DNA of 64,000 nucleotides. Origin: Ridgeia piscesae (Eukaryota; Annelida; Polychaeta; Sabellida; Siboglinidae). Below the pieces are notes generated by a model that made no database searches, had not been told where the DNA came from, and saw only the letters and a list, made by a program, of their open reading frames with translations. The stretch is from NCBI GenBank assembly GCA_025642075.2, contig JAODUO010000118.1, positions 924,501 through 988,500 of the forward strand, read 5' to 3'. The position numbers and the translations under genes are program-made. Positions 13,612 to 25,979 of the stretch are shown in pieces; position 1 is the first letter of the stretch; the number at the start of each line of letters is the position of its first letter.

Positions 13612-14200
13612 GATGTAGAAATTCGCGTCGGCCGCAGCACCAAATATATCCCTCAGAACCGGGCGTTTTGTGATCCTCTACTCCCCGCCGCTTCCTCGCT
13701 GCCTCTGCGCACGATACGGGATAAAAATCCTAACGAGAGATGCGAGTAGTAGATCATGAAATATTCTCCTTTTGTCAACGATGCATAAAGCCGAATTCTC
13801 GGCCGAAAAATCGCAAAATAACGGAACAGTATTATAATAAAGTTATAAGCATCAATTCCCGGCTACAGCCAATCAGCGCAAGCCATCGCCGAGCGAGGCA
13901 CGAGCTAGATGATGCTGCGATCGATAAAGGGAACCGACAGGGTTTTGTCTGCCGACGCCGCTTTTGTGTATTCCACATTCACTAGCCTGCCAGTCGAATA
14001 CAGCTATGTCTTTTGTTTGCTTATCGTATCAGCATTTCTTGACACCATTCAACATTTCGCCCGTGGCGTTCACGGGTAGTTAACTTCGAATACTTTAAAT
14101 TGCTCATAGAATACACAAGCCGGCAGTCCTAGAAAACCCCCATCGGTGCCCATTCGCTGCGCTCCGCTGTTGTCGGTCAGGTGACGTCAGGTTTGCCTAG
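13612..14200 (-). promoter_or_regulatory. Galpha-o 5' UTR and candidate proximal promoter
   Basis: This is the sequence directly upstream of the Galpha-o ATG. It is richer in CpG than its surroundings. I see no convincing TATA box. A palindromic cAMP-response element, TGACGTCA, lies at 14182-14189, about 570 bp above the ATG. The extent is an inference from position. The start site is not visible from sequence. Confidence 0.4.
14182..14189. promoter_or_regulatory. CRE palindrome TGACGTCA
   Basis: This is a perfect CREB/ATF consensus palindrome upstream of the Galpha-o start. A single 8-mer is weak evidence by itself. Position gives it some weight. Confidence 0.35.
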
Positions 14201-14730
14201 AATTAATTTTATTGAACACGGCTTTGGTATAATTTCTATATCAGCAGTACTATTCGTGTTCACTGGCACACATGTACGGCTGACTGGAAGACGGCCATCG
14301 TCACCCTAGCAGTAGACAAAAACAAAAGTGTGAAATTATGCTCAATCGCTGGCACCTTGGAACATATATGCAACGCAGTCCGGCTCGATCAGTACCTGGC
14401 AGTGCCAGGAGGCTTTCAGTGAAGTAAATTATTTTGTGGAAGTGTTTATTGTAACTATTAAATTATCTGATAAAATTCAGTGTTGCCGTACAACACAAAT
14501 TTAATATGTTTAAACCACCACATTGATGTGAAACGCCACCGCGAAATACAACGCGAACTGATTAGATAGAATTCTAGCAAGAGCCAAGGGAGTCTGGCAC
14601 TATACTGGCGACACCAGGTGGACAATAATATTACGAACATTCTTTCTGCCTGATGTTTGGAACTAGCTCTCTTTGGCTAAAACAACAGAATCAGCCGTTT
14701 GTAGGAAAAGTACTGGGATAAAATAGTTCC

Positions 14731-14746
14731 GTGTGTGCGTGCGTGC

Positions 14747-14778
<32 letters not shown>
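14731..14778. repeat. (GTGC)n microsatellite
   Basis: This is a run of GTGC units beginning with GT dinucleotides. Confidence 0.9.
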
Positions 14779-15833
14779 TATGTGGTCCTGGTTGGTGCTA
14801 TAACGTGCCGCTTACAGAATTATACATTTCTAGCCGAGTTACTCAGCGATGCATGCTTGGGAAAAATTAAAGCATTCAGACCCGCTAAAACTTTTGAATT
14901 TTGTTATGCCCTGAGGTCCCGTCCCAACTGCCCTGGATAAACATTCTAGCCGACGTGTTCGTCTTACTGCAACGGAGAAAATTAAGTTGCCCAGATGAAA
15001 GCAGGTTTATATTATTGATATCTATAAATTAATTCTAAGAGAGCGCTTCCACACAATCGTCTGCACTGGAGTGTGACCAAACCTAACACGGTGTACACTT
15101 AAATCTACCAAACGTATTGGTGACACAATTATGAACACTGAGCATAGATTGAATCTCTAATGCCCTACGTTTAAATCCTCCACTGAAAACTCATCACAAC
15201 ACTGGCCTCTTCATTAAACAGTTGTAGGCATTATTGTTTCAGCGTGTCCCAGAAATAACCTGTCACACATTAGCATGTTGTTATGTCTTACACTCGGGCA
15301 TGAGCAACAAAATGCTAATGTGTAGCAGGCAAAGCTGGTTCCTGTGTTAAGCGGTGACGACTTTTCAAACGCCAATAATAAAAAATATGCAGACTTTTTG
15401 CGGACATCCAACGGCATGGCTGTAGATGGCAGATTTATCTTTACAATTATGTAGAAAAACATGACATTCGGCGGAGGTAACTTCACGGATAGCTTTTTGA
15501 AATATTGAGCCCCCAAGCTCTCCAATCTGCGTGGAAATAAAAAAAAATCCACGAACCATTCCAATGGATCAGCTAGGGCACATGCAACATTTCAGCCCGA
15601 AACATGCCAAACTGACGGAGATTTGGGTCCACAAACAAACGAACCAACAGAGAAACATTATTTTATAACGCAAGCGACATGTTTAGAAAGCGAAATACTG
15701 TTTTCATAACAATCATTTTCTATGTAGGATCTAAAAACCTAACAATATTTTCTACTTTGTCATTGAGTTTTTTTTTGTTTGGATGGGTCAATGTTCGATC
15801 TGCCAGAAAAGTAGCATTGAAATCAAGTAGAGG

Positions 15834-15843
15834 TGTGTGTGTG

Positions 15844-15903
<60 letters not shown>

Positions 15904-15905
15904 TG

Positions 15906-15953
<48 letters not shown>

Positions 15954-15965
15954 TGTGTATGTATG
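15834..15965. repeat. Compound (GT)n-(GTGC)n microsatellite
   Basis: A GT tract passes into a long GTGC tract and then GTAT units. Cys-Val-Arg and Thr-His-Ala frames over it are repeat artefacts. Confidence 0.95.
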
Positions 15966-16882
15966 TATATTCCAGGGGAGCATATACGATAACGCGTCCG
16001 TGTCAAGAGCCAGTCGTTCTATTGCTTACACTGATATGTCTCTGAAAATCGAAAAAGTTAACCAATTAATGTATGTAAACAAATAATAAGTTATACAAAA
16101 TAACACTTGCATTAGGTCTTATGTTGGGGAACGAGGTCTGGAAAACCATGAACACGGGAATAAGGAGCAAGGAAGATAGGTTTCCTCTCGAATTTCAATG
16201 CAGGCACACATATGGTCCCCCTGTTCACCCCATCTTCCGATGTATTGCCGATGTATGTCTTCAGTGAAGCCGGCCGATTAGACGAAATAGCGGCGATGCT
16301 GAATTGTATGCGCCGCGGCGGCGACACAACACGAGCGTGACGGAACAACGCAAACTTTAATTGGGATGTGATTGTAACACCTGGATGACCGTAATGCAAT
16401 TGTTGTTGTAAGCTGTTTCTAACGAGAGTGGCTGCGATTACGTCATGTTTATGTAAGTAAACAACTTATGTATTCAGTGCGGCGCGGTTGGCTTACATCG
16501 CAATCACCAGTACGCGTGAGTAATCCGTCAAAGTTGCTTTTGCCAACAATGTTGATAGCGGTTAAATGTGTGAAGTATATTATTACTACGCCATGATATA
16601 TCCTAGAGCAAACATTACTGCATACAGCGGACATTTTAACAACTTCTTTGGTTTTTGATCATAAATATAATCTTCTGAAACCAGAATTTCAACAAAGTAT
16701 ACGACGAAAAGCAGTGGTCTCGCAGCCATCTTGTTGACCGCTTGACGGAGTTTACCTAGTCACTCGGACACATCAATCGCAGCACAGTCCAACGATGGCG
16801 TCAAGTAAAACAATAACGCGCATCCTCGTGTAATAATACGATAAATATAAAAAACAGTGAAAATATGCTCGATTATAATTAT

Positions 16883-16883
16883 A

Positions 16884-16938
<55 letters not shown>
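16883..16938. repeat. (AT)n microsatellite
   Basis: This is a long alternating AT tract. Confidence 0.95.
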
Positions 16939-16940
<2 letters not shown>

Positions 16941-19900
16941 CTGCCTCGCTCATAATTAAACACGTACAAGTTAGCACAGATAACGAATGGGTGGCTAACT
17001 GACTATACATGCCCTTCCTTTTACCGCCCGTCAGAGATACTAGATACGCTGCTGGTGCTATTTATCAACCGTTCACCGACCCACCCACCTATCCCTAAAC
17101 AAACCCAATATGGCTATCATTCAAGCTGGTCGCCATACGAAGTCTGTTATTATGCAATTATGGCGATTCACCGGTTAGATAGGTCGTAGTCGTATTTGCA
17201 TATAAATTATTTGATTTATTTCAATGACTGTTATTTGGTCATGTTTATAATTATAGTATATAGAGTGATTTACTCTCGCATTTTTATGCGTGCTGTAATA
17301 TTGAACGCAGGTGCCTAAAACGCTGAATAGTACTTATATTTTTACTTAATTTTGAGTGTTACTTTTATGTAATTTTAGTCATGTAGTTTGACGTAGTTTT
17401 TGTTTAGCATGTTGTTTTTAGGTGATTTTCTTGTACTTTTACTAAAATGCTAAATATTAGTAGTTCAACTTGCGAGGTCACACTCCGAGACAGCGTGACG
17501 GCACCGCGAGGACGGTGTCGACGTTTTATGGCTACTCTCAAGGCTGCAGTCGGGGGTGGGGGTGGGAGGTAATGTAACCCCCTCCCGCCCAGACAACCAT
17601 TTCTGGACCTCCCCCTGAGTTACTTTTACAGATACCTTATTGAGCGTTACAATTCGTTTCTATGAAAATGAACCCCAGCCGCCTTACGTTTTCCACCCGA
17701 AGCTAACAACGATTTAAATTCGACAAACCGATGTTGGTGTCGGCAAATGGCAATAAAAGATCAAAGCTGCCGTTTACCACCTAACAGAAATAGGTGGCAC
17801 ACCGTCCATGACAAAATGGCACCTTGAGATCGTATGTCTCCGTAAAAACACAGAATGACATGTGTTTGGATCGTATATCTCCGTAGAAACACACAAGAAC
17901 GAAATTGTCCCAGACACAAGTTATTTAGCTTGATATATAATACATGAAGTGTTATTAGTGAGGAACAAGTCGACTAGTAGTGTCTATTTGGATCACGAAA
18001 CTTAGTCGATTTGCGCCCCGAGCTTTTTACGACACAGCCGGCTTCTGGCTGGCGCCTGAAAGTTCCTCTTGCAGAAAGAATGTACCACACCGGCACCTCC
18101 CGCTGATGCTGACATGAATGCAACACAACACTCACGGTATGATTCAGTGCATCTGCGGCTTTTTGTTTGTTGATGGTGGCGGAGAGACACTACATCTCGG
18201 TAAACTTTCAGATTTAATAACTTAATGTTCATGTGGTACACTTATATTTAGTTTTTAAGGTAATCTAATAAGTTACTGGGTTATTTTTTTATGAATTTTA
18301 CTCGCATTTAGTGAAAGAGTGTGTTTCGGTAAACTTTCAGATTTTAGTTCATTTTATGTTTATAATTGATTACGTTGTCTAGTTTTAAAAGGTAAGGCAC
18401 GCGTTTAAAGTGCTGTATTTTATGTGTATTATATTCGTATTTTGACTTCACAGCATGTGTGTAAACTTGACACGCCCATTCAGTAATATTGAGCGTGTGT
18501 TAAAAAAATTATGTTATTTTACTGACAGTGCTAAGTAAGCTTGAGTAATTTAATCAATGGATGAACTTTAAGAAACTGTTTCTGTATTAAAATGTATTGT
18601 TTTAAAACAGACAATAGAATGTGTTTAATTTGATTTGATTGCCTCGCTGTATTAGCTGACGTGTTTGTCCTAATTCAAAGTCGTTAGCGCCCCCTCCCCA
18701 TGAGTTGACATTTTATATAAAAGTCAGGAGAACACCATAGAAGGGGCAACTTGTTTTCCGGACGTTACGGGTGATTCAACATTTCAAAGCGAATTCTTAA
18801 TGTCTTAACTTTCGACGTATTTCTTTCCAAAGATAATATACTATATACCGGTGCTTGTTAAAGGCCCCCCCCCCTCCGTCTGCTCTGAGACGTTTATCGG
18901 TTTTCATGTCACTGTAAATGTAATTTCATATCTCGGCCTTGAAATTAACCTGTGGTCGACTACGTATAGTGCCCTTCACGCGATGCAGTTCAAAGAAAAC
19001 ATTATGGCAAGTTAGTTTTTCATCCTATATTTTTGTAGCATTTTATTCGATGCTGATGGTTGGCCAGAAACGTAATTGGATCCGTACACAAAATTATGTT
19101 CTCTTGCGTGCATTGCATGAGTAGGATACATCATTCAAGAACGTCGCGTGTGGAAAGTGCCCAATCTCCTCTAATGCAATTGAATACTGTAATGTTTACA
19201 TCTCGTGTATACGCTACCGAAAAGTGTATGCGAACTTTTAGACACTTATTTTAGCAAAGGCATTCCGAAAAACGTCCAAACAAAGAGGAGCCATTTCCCA
19301 GTTGCAAGGTTACTTCGTTGACCAGAGGTCGGACATTTGGCTGACACATTGGAATCGCGTGAAAGAGATGTAGGTGAAATTCACCACATTTGCTAGTGGA
19401 GTTCGTGTATTACTATTATTACCTTTTTATTGAGATTGATCCTAATCAAAATCATTGTATGTATGATCAAGTGATCTATTCAGCATGTGGTCGGGTTGCC
19501 TAGCAAATTACGTCAAAACTGTCGGAAAAAACACCTGAAATACTCGGACATTCCAACGTATGTTTTCTTTAAATTGTGTTTCTTTATGACAAAAACAACT
19601 CACAATTGTGAAAGTTACAACTCCATGCAGGATTGTTTGTTTTATGAGATGTCATGCAACATTTACACAGTTCGCCGCAACATTTTGATCACGAAGTAAG
19701 CAAGCTGCAATGTACTTGACACGGCGAATCACATGATTTGTCCTACGTTTTAATCATATGATTTACTACAAACGGAGCTCTCGGATGATGAGTCGTCGTT
19801 TGAGTGCGCCTAGCCGAACGACGTGGGCTAGGAGTTTCATTGGCCAATATATGTTTGCTGCTGAGCACATAGCTCACGTTCCGCGCAGACGATGGGACAT

Positions 19901-19968
19901 TCGCCTCGCGAGGCGGAAAATATTAAACACGGTAGATATTTTGCTCACCGTGGTACTTAGCTCACGAA

Positions 19969-20057
19969 AAACCCAGCGCACACGAGAGCTATCAGCTGAG
20001 CCAACAGGCACGCGTGACTATTGGCTCAGCTGAGAGCTCTCGTGTGCGCCGGGATTT
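19969..20057. repeat. Strong hairpin, 36-bp arms with 16-nt loop
   Basis: The left arm (19969-20004) contains CGCACACGAGAGCT and CAGCTGAGCCAA. The right arm (20021-20057) contains TTGGCTCAGCTGAGAGCTCT and then CGTGTGCG. The arms pair almost perfectly, with only two or three interruptions around a 16-nt loop. Just upstream is a perfect small palindrome, CGCCTCGCGAGGCG (about 19901). The function is unknown. It could be a foldback element or an RNA hairpin. Confidence 0.75.
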
Positions 20058-20349
20058 ACGAATCACAGGAAGCATTATTTGGAATGTTCAACTTCAAAGA
20101 AAACCCGAATTGGTGTGTTATTGAGCCACTGCGTGTGCGCACTATAAGCGTGTACGAAGGGTGCGTGCGCACGCGTGTGTGCATGTGCGTGACAAACACA
20201 TAGTTTACAAGAGGTGTGTAGATATATTTCAATTAGTTATTGTTGTAGGACCTGGTGTAACAATGTTGTTTATGAATATCACAAACGCAGTCCAACGATT
20301 ACCAGGTGTTTCAAAACATTACTCACGGAAAAACACTAAGTAAAAGTAA

Positions 20350-20679
20350 AAAGGTTAAGTTCTTATATAGCGCAGTATCCAGTCCTCAGGACCGTCCAAA
20401 GCGCTTTAATTATACTTTACTTCCCTGGCAGATCTGTTCAATCAAACACCGTCTCAACTTCTCTGGGAAGCATCCAGCCATATGCTATAATTAATGCGCG
20501 AAGGCTGCTCGTACACATATCCACCACTGTCTATATCCAGGTACTCGTTTATACAGCTGAGTGAACTGGAGCAATGTAGAATGAAAACACTAGCCTAACA
20601 CCGCAGGACAGGATTCGAACCCGGGTTCTCTTACGCAAGAGTCCGAAGCTCTACCCCGTAGTCATTGCGCTCTACAAAG
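20350..20679 (-). mobile_element. tRNA-derived SINE
   Basis: On the minus strand the head (20679 to about 20595) has an A-box-like TGACTACGGGGTAGAGC and a B box GGTTCGAATCC about 40 nt later, as in tRNA-derived SINE promoters. The body runs to a tail with AAAGCGCTTTGGACGGTCC and GCGCTATATAAGAACTT. A tail of this AAGCGCT...TATATAA type is common to several animal SINE families. A second tail-only copy lies at 45957-46010, which supports a dispersed family. Confidence 0.7.
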
Positions 20680-20719
20680 GTGGTGGCGGCAATGTTTTCA
20701 GGTTAATGAAAACATATTC

Positions 20720-21737
20720 TAGTGGTTTTTTTAAATTGGGTAGTGTTTTGAAATTCCCACACCTGAAATACGGCGTGACAGATCTCTCTCCTGGGTGGGG
20801 TGTCCCCGCTGTTTACAGTACACCGTCGTATCAACAGACAGCCACGTCCAGATATTGACACAACACGAACTTAACGCTATTGCTTCCGTCTGTCAAGGGA
20901 TTACCACCGACGACTACGGGGCGATAAACACGACGGCGTCGGTGGACCGCCGGGAATAGACGAGTCGACATTGTGGTCGGTAGTTCAAAGCGACGCGTCA
21001 ACGGCGGTAAAGGCGCTAACAATTTGCAAACTAACGATAACTGAATCAGCGTTATCAGCTGACTAACGGAGACACGCGTCGACAACAAATGATTGACCTC
21101 GTTGCGAGATTTCCGCGAATGAATACAAATCAGGGCGTGCTTACCGGATCAGCGGTGCAACCAGATGCAATTACAACGTTCTGTTCTCGCCTCGCGCCCA
21201 CCAGTACATAAGACGTCGCACATGTCAAGCCGATACGACACGCGTCCAGGTCACGAAGCTCGCAGCGTTCCCGTCGGACGACGAAATCGGTCGTGTAAAC
21301 AGCGTGTCGATGTGCACCCGTGAAATCGTACTTGCGTTTTTGGCGTACGTGTCTTCTGCGTATGCCATATCGCGTCCAACGCGAAGAGAACGCCACGACG
21401 GTTACGTTGGGCCAATATTTGGACAAGACAAGTGTCCCTACCCGTGTAGATGGGGAGGCGTCGAAGCGTGACGGTGTCACGTGGTCGTCTGTTCCGCATC
21501 GCCACCTCCGACTGTCGCCCACGCAAGGCGCGCCTATACAGGCACGCTATAATATAGCACGCTATTTACGCCGTGTTGGTTGCGTCAGCACTTTAAATGA
21601 ACAGCAGGAGTCAGAGGTCAACACTTTCACTTAATAACAAGTGTTTTATTCGAAATTCGCCCCCACATGGCGCCGTCTTATATGCAATGCATTACATACC
21701 AAGCTAGCGCCAGCAGGCCTTTATCATTGCATTTATA
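20720..21737. other. CpG-rich unexplained block
   Basis: Between about 20830 and 21560 the base composition shifts to CpG-rich, unlike the flanks, and frames on both strands stay open for 85-130 codons. None shows a domain I recognise. The minus strand of 21560-21735 has a TATATAA box-like motif, then AATAAAACACTTGTTATT, which faintly resembles an LTR. No paired LTR or primer-binding site is seen, so it is left unassigned. Confidence 0.35.
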
Positions 21738-22953
21738 TAGAGGGGAGGTGTGGAGACGGGAGGTGGAAGTGACGAGAGGTGGAGGAAGCACGAGAGAGGG
21801 GAGGTGTTGCTACGGGATGTGGAAGTGACGAGAGGTGGAGGAGGCACGAGAGAAGGGAGGTGTGGAGACGGGAGGTGGAGGAGGCACGAGAGAATGGAGG
21901 TGTGGAGACGGAGGGTGAAGTGACGAGAGGTGGAGGAGGCACCAGAGAGGTGTGGAGACGGGAGGTGGAGGAGGCACGAGAGACGGGAGGTGTGGAGACG
22001 GGAGGTGGAAGTGACACAAGAGACGGAAGATGTGGAGACGGGAGGTGGAAGTGACTAGAGGTGGAGAGGCACGAGAGACGGGATGTGTGGAAACAGGAGG
22101 TGGAAGTGACGAGAGGTGGAGGAGGCACGAGAGACGGGAGGTGTGGAGACGGGAGGTGGAAATGACGAGAGGTGGAGGACACACAAGATACGGAAGGTGT
22201 GGAAACGGGAGATGGAAATGACGACAGGTGGAGGAGGCATGAGAGACGGAAGGTGTGGAGACGGGAGGTGGAAGTGACGAGAGGTGGAGGAGGCACGAGG
22301 TACGGAAGGTGTGGAGACGGGAGGTGGAAATGACGAGAGGTGGAGGAGGCATGAGAGACGGAAGGTGTGGAGACGGGAGGTGGAAGTGACGAGAGGTGGA
22401 GGAGGTATGAGGGACGGGAGGTGTGAAGACGGCAGATGGAAGTGACGAGAGGTGGAGGAGGCGAGAGACGGAAGGTGTGGAGACGGGAGGTGGAAGTGAC
22501 GAGAGGTGGAGGAGGCATGAGAGACGGAAGGTGTGGAGACGGGAGGTGGAAGTGACGAGAGGTGGAGGAGGCATGAGGACGGGAAGGTGTGGAGACGGGA
22601 GGTGGAAGTGACGAGAGGTGGAGGAGGCACAAGAGACGGAAGGTGTGGAGACGGGAGGTGGAAGTGACGAGAGGTAGAGGAGGCACGAGAGACGGGTGGT
22701 GTGGAGACGGGAGGTGGAAGTGACGAGAGGTGGAGGAGGCACGAGAGACGGGAGGTGTGGAGACGGGAGGTGGAAGTGACGAGAGGTGGAGGAGGCACGA
22801 GAGACGGGAGGTGTGGAGACGGGAGGTGGAAATGACGAGAGGTGGAGGAGACACGAGAGACGGGAGGTGTGGAGACGGGAGGTGGAAGTGACGGGAGGTG
22901 GAGGTGGAGGAGGCATGAGAGACGGGAGGTGTGGAGACGGGAGGTGGAGGCAC
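21738..22953. repeat. 56-bp minisatellite, purine-rich, about 21 copies
   Basis: The unit begins GTGTGGAGACGGGAGGTGGA and continues with GACGAGAGGTGGAGGAGG. Copies vary by substitutions and short deletions. The plus strand is almost pure purine. Because 56 is not a multiple of 3 and the pyrimidine-rich strand seldom forms stops, three overlapping minus-strand frames stay open for 315-440 codons. They are not genes. Confidence 0.95.
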
Positions 22954-23341
22954 CGGTGCAAGAACAGTGAGTGACTGGAAAAAAGAAAACAAAGAAAACC
23001 AATCGGCATCAGGTATATGGTCGACCTCGCCTGAAGACGGCCGTGTACTGGACAAGGAAGCAGGATGAAGCTGTGACGAGACAGAGACACTGCTCAGAGG
23101 CCTAGTATATGTAATGTTTTCGATAGTTTCGGGACAGAAGTCGCACCTATAACAATCGAGAGCCCGACTGTTGGTATTGATTTTGTCGCCAATACACGTC
23201 TCACAGGCGTACCGTTATCACGAGCGATCTGAAGTGGACAGAATAACAGACAACCAAGCTACATAGCTGTGAATAGTGCATAGGTTACAAAAGAGCTCAG
23301 GTCACTGGCGTATCCAGGAATGTTCATGGGATGATGGGGGG

Positions 23342-23583
<242 letters not shown>

Positions 23584-24699
23584 TTAGTAAATAAACAAAT
23601 ATTGTTGGTCTGGTGCTAATTTTAAAACAAACAAAGGCCTTTTTGGTATGCTCTTTAAAATAGTTATGTTGGCTACACGTATTTGAATAGGGGCCATGGC
23701 CCGCCCCAATCACTGAACATTTGAAAAGTAGACTTTGGAACCATCACTGCTTGCCTGATTCATTGAGTGACAAGATGCAGAGGTTACAGGGGTGCCTGTG
23801 TAAGACTTCCCAATACCACCTTTTGGCAAATAAGTGTGTTCCAAATGGAGTAAAATTACAGAAAGTGCAGAAATCCGCTGGTTCCGCCTTAGGCGATAAT
23901 CATACAGCAGGCTGCAGTCCAAGGGGTGACAGGGCAACCAAAAAGAATCATCTAAACGTGACATGGTCACTGAACATTTGTAGTAGTTTGAACATCATAT
24001 TAACATCATATTGATATTGTTATATAATTGTGTCTGAGGTTTGGGCAATTGGTGAGTCAGCGGTCTGCGCGTGGGGAACACTACCCCCACAAAGGTGCAA
24101 AATGACAGAGCCCGGCATGATGAACATTCACTGGACGGAAGGATCGAGTTGCGCACTGCGGCCAACCAAACAATTTATTTCACTTTCACTTTACTTTATT
24201 GTCCTTAAAAAGGATATGCATTTTACAACTCATGATCACATCTAAAATATATGGGATGGTGATTTTTCACTGGATTTTTCATTGGATAGTCGGAACCTTA
24301 TATCTGACTTTATCAATTTTACTACTAGACCTACGTAGATGGGAGTGATCAGTCGATCTCGCTATATGCTCGCATTTTTTTTTCTGAACTAAAAAAAGTG
24401 GTGTGACATATCCTATGCTGTCCCCTTCAGGCTGAAAAGTGGGTGGATGTGTCCCCCTCGTCCCCCACCGAGCGACTCCCATGGGCAGGCCTGGAACAAT
24501 AATAAAAAATTATGTAAGCTAATTTTCATAATAACAAATACTAAAAGGTAAATATTAGTAATACGTTAATTGAGCAAACAAAAATCAATGTAATAATACC
24601 ATTTAATAGTATGAAGTCGATGGACGCGGTGGCAATGTGCTCCACGACATGGATGATTTTTGTTGTGGAGTCTTCTCATTCGGTTTGGCCGCGGACTTA
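23584..24699. other. Intergenic, nothing recognised
   Basis: This is unique-looking sequence with only short open frames and no domain, RNA gene or clear element. Confidence 0.5.
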
Positions 24700-25900
24700 T
24701 AATGTAGAATATAAATTATTATAAATTATTGCAAGTCCGTGGCGATGACGTAAGTAATATCATTGTCATTACACGTGTAATTTACAACACGTGATCGCGT
24801 CGTGATGCGATGACGTAATGAAAAGGGAACAACTTTTTTAACGATTATTGACATACTCATCACGTGACCAGGGTTGCCTGGCAAACTCCGTCAAACGATC
24901 AAAAGGGAAGGATAGCTACGGTGAATACGACAAAAACCCAAGGTAAAGTGTACGTTTTAAGTGTTAAATGTGTGCGTAATGTTTGCAGTTTCACACATTT
25001 TATTTAACCGTCATTATGCAACATTGTCGCCGGCGAAGGCACAGGTTGGCGATTGTATTCCAGGCGAAACATGATGATGACACTGTCTGCATGACATGTG
25101 TACTTGAGAATTACATACAATGCTTCATGGAATCGGCCGAGACGGTGGCGTAGTAGCACACACAATAGGAGGCGTGCGATTGTTTGGTCTACTGCATTAA
25201 TCAGCGAGTAGGTCAGCCCCAACGATGAATCTATGGTTATAGACTGCGAAATTCGGGTCGTAAAGGCACCGTTTTATAGCTATTTTACACGCGTGATGAA
25301 TTTACAAGCCACGGAACGTGGTTAATATTTCGGGGGCCGCAGGCCGGCCTACGGGGCTCGTCAAATTCCTCCAAATGCACCCCTTTTAATTTTAAGCTCA
25401 CGAAAACCTCAAACGTCTTGCTAAACTATTGGTGTTAAACCTATATCTAGACCCGAATCGTGATGTTCAACCCCCCCCACGCACCCCATCCGTAATGCTC
25501 AACTCAAATACTCAAACGACCATAAGGACTCCACGTGCGTCCACGTGCGTCCGGTGTTGTGGCGAAGTAAGTATAGATCTATAAGATATATGAAGGCAGG
25601 CAACCGGCAAGTGTGAGCATCCCATATGGTCTAGTGGTTAGGATTCCTGCCTTTCACGCAGGCGGCCCGGGTTCGATTCCCGGTGTGGGAACTCTTAATT
25701 TTATTGTTGTGATTTGAGATTACACAATATCCAGCGATTAAGATTGAATTACTAAAGTTGTAACCTTGTCATTCTGCTTATTATTTTTATTGTTTTACTG
25801 TTCGTCTACCATAATGTACATGAGTACATGAGGTAAACAGTAATTTCGTTGTCATCGCACGCGTCAATTTAAACGCTGTGATCTAGTGATCTATCTATTA
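24700..25900. repeat. tRNA-Glu repeat unit, copy A (with a decayed partial copy at its left)
   Basis: Sequence from about 25258 (AAAGGCACCGTTTTATAGCT) through the tRNA to about 25885 is homologous to 27703-28405. GTAATATCATTGTCATTACA plus ACACGTGATCGCGTC at 24750-24795 resembles the part downstream of the tRNA in both units. This suggests a third, partial unit. Confidence 0.6.
25620..25691 (+). tRNA. tRNA-Glu (anticodon TTC)
   Basis: This 72-nt gene has a full cloverleaf. The acceptor stem is TCCCATA with TGTGGGA, and the discriminator is A. The anticodon stem CCTGC/GCAGG carries loop CTTTCAC, which gives anticodon TTC. The T arm is CCGGG-TTCGATT-CCCGG. There is no intron and CCA is not encoded. 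A TTTT Pol III stop lies at 25699-25702. An AAGTATAGATC...ATATATGAAGGCAGG block upstream is kept in the second copy and may be the upstream Pol III element. Confidence 0.97.
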
Positions 25901-25904
25901 TCTA

Positions 25905-25907
<3 letters not shown>

Positions 25908-25959
<52 letters not shown>
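25908..25959. repeat. (AT)n microsatellite
   Basis: This is an alternating AT tract just before the retrotransposon remnant. Confidence 0.95.
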
Positions 25960-25961
<2 letters not shown>

Positions 25962-25979
25962 GAACTTTACCGTCAGTAA

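Larger units (their letters stand above)
14201..19968. other. Intergenic, no gene seen
   Basis: Microsatellites are (GTGC)n at 14731-14778, (GT)n/(GTGC)n at 15834-15958 and (AT)n at 16883-16938. GATCGTATGTCTCCGTA-like text is repeated at about 17828 and 17869. CGGTAAACTTTCAGATTT is repeated at about 18197 and 18327. Short open frames, the longest non-repeat one 95 codons at 16112-16399, show no recognisable domain. Confidence 0.6.

Noticed and set aside
16112..16399. 95-codon minus-strand frame
   Set aside because: It is the longest non-repeat frame nearby, but it has no recognisable domain, no clear splice context and no repeat of its residues elsewhere.
21733..23090. Three overlapping minus-strand frames of 315-440 codons, Ser/Pro/His/Leu-rich
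   Set aside because: All come from the 56-bp minisatellite. Several phases are open at once and units have frame-changing indels without selection for frame.
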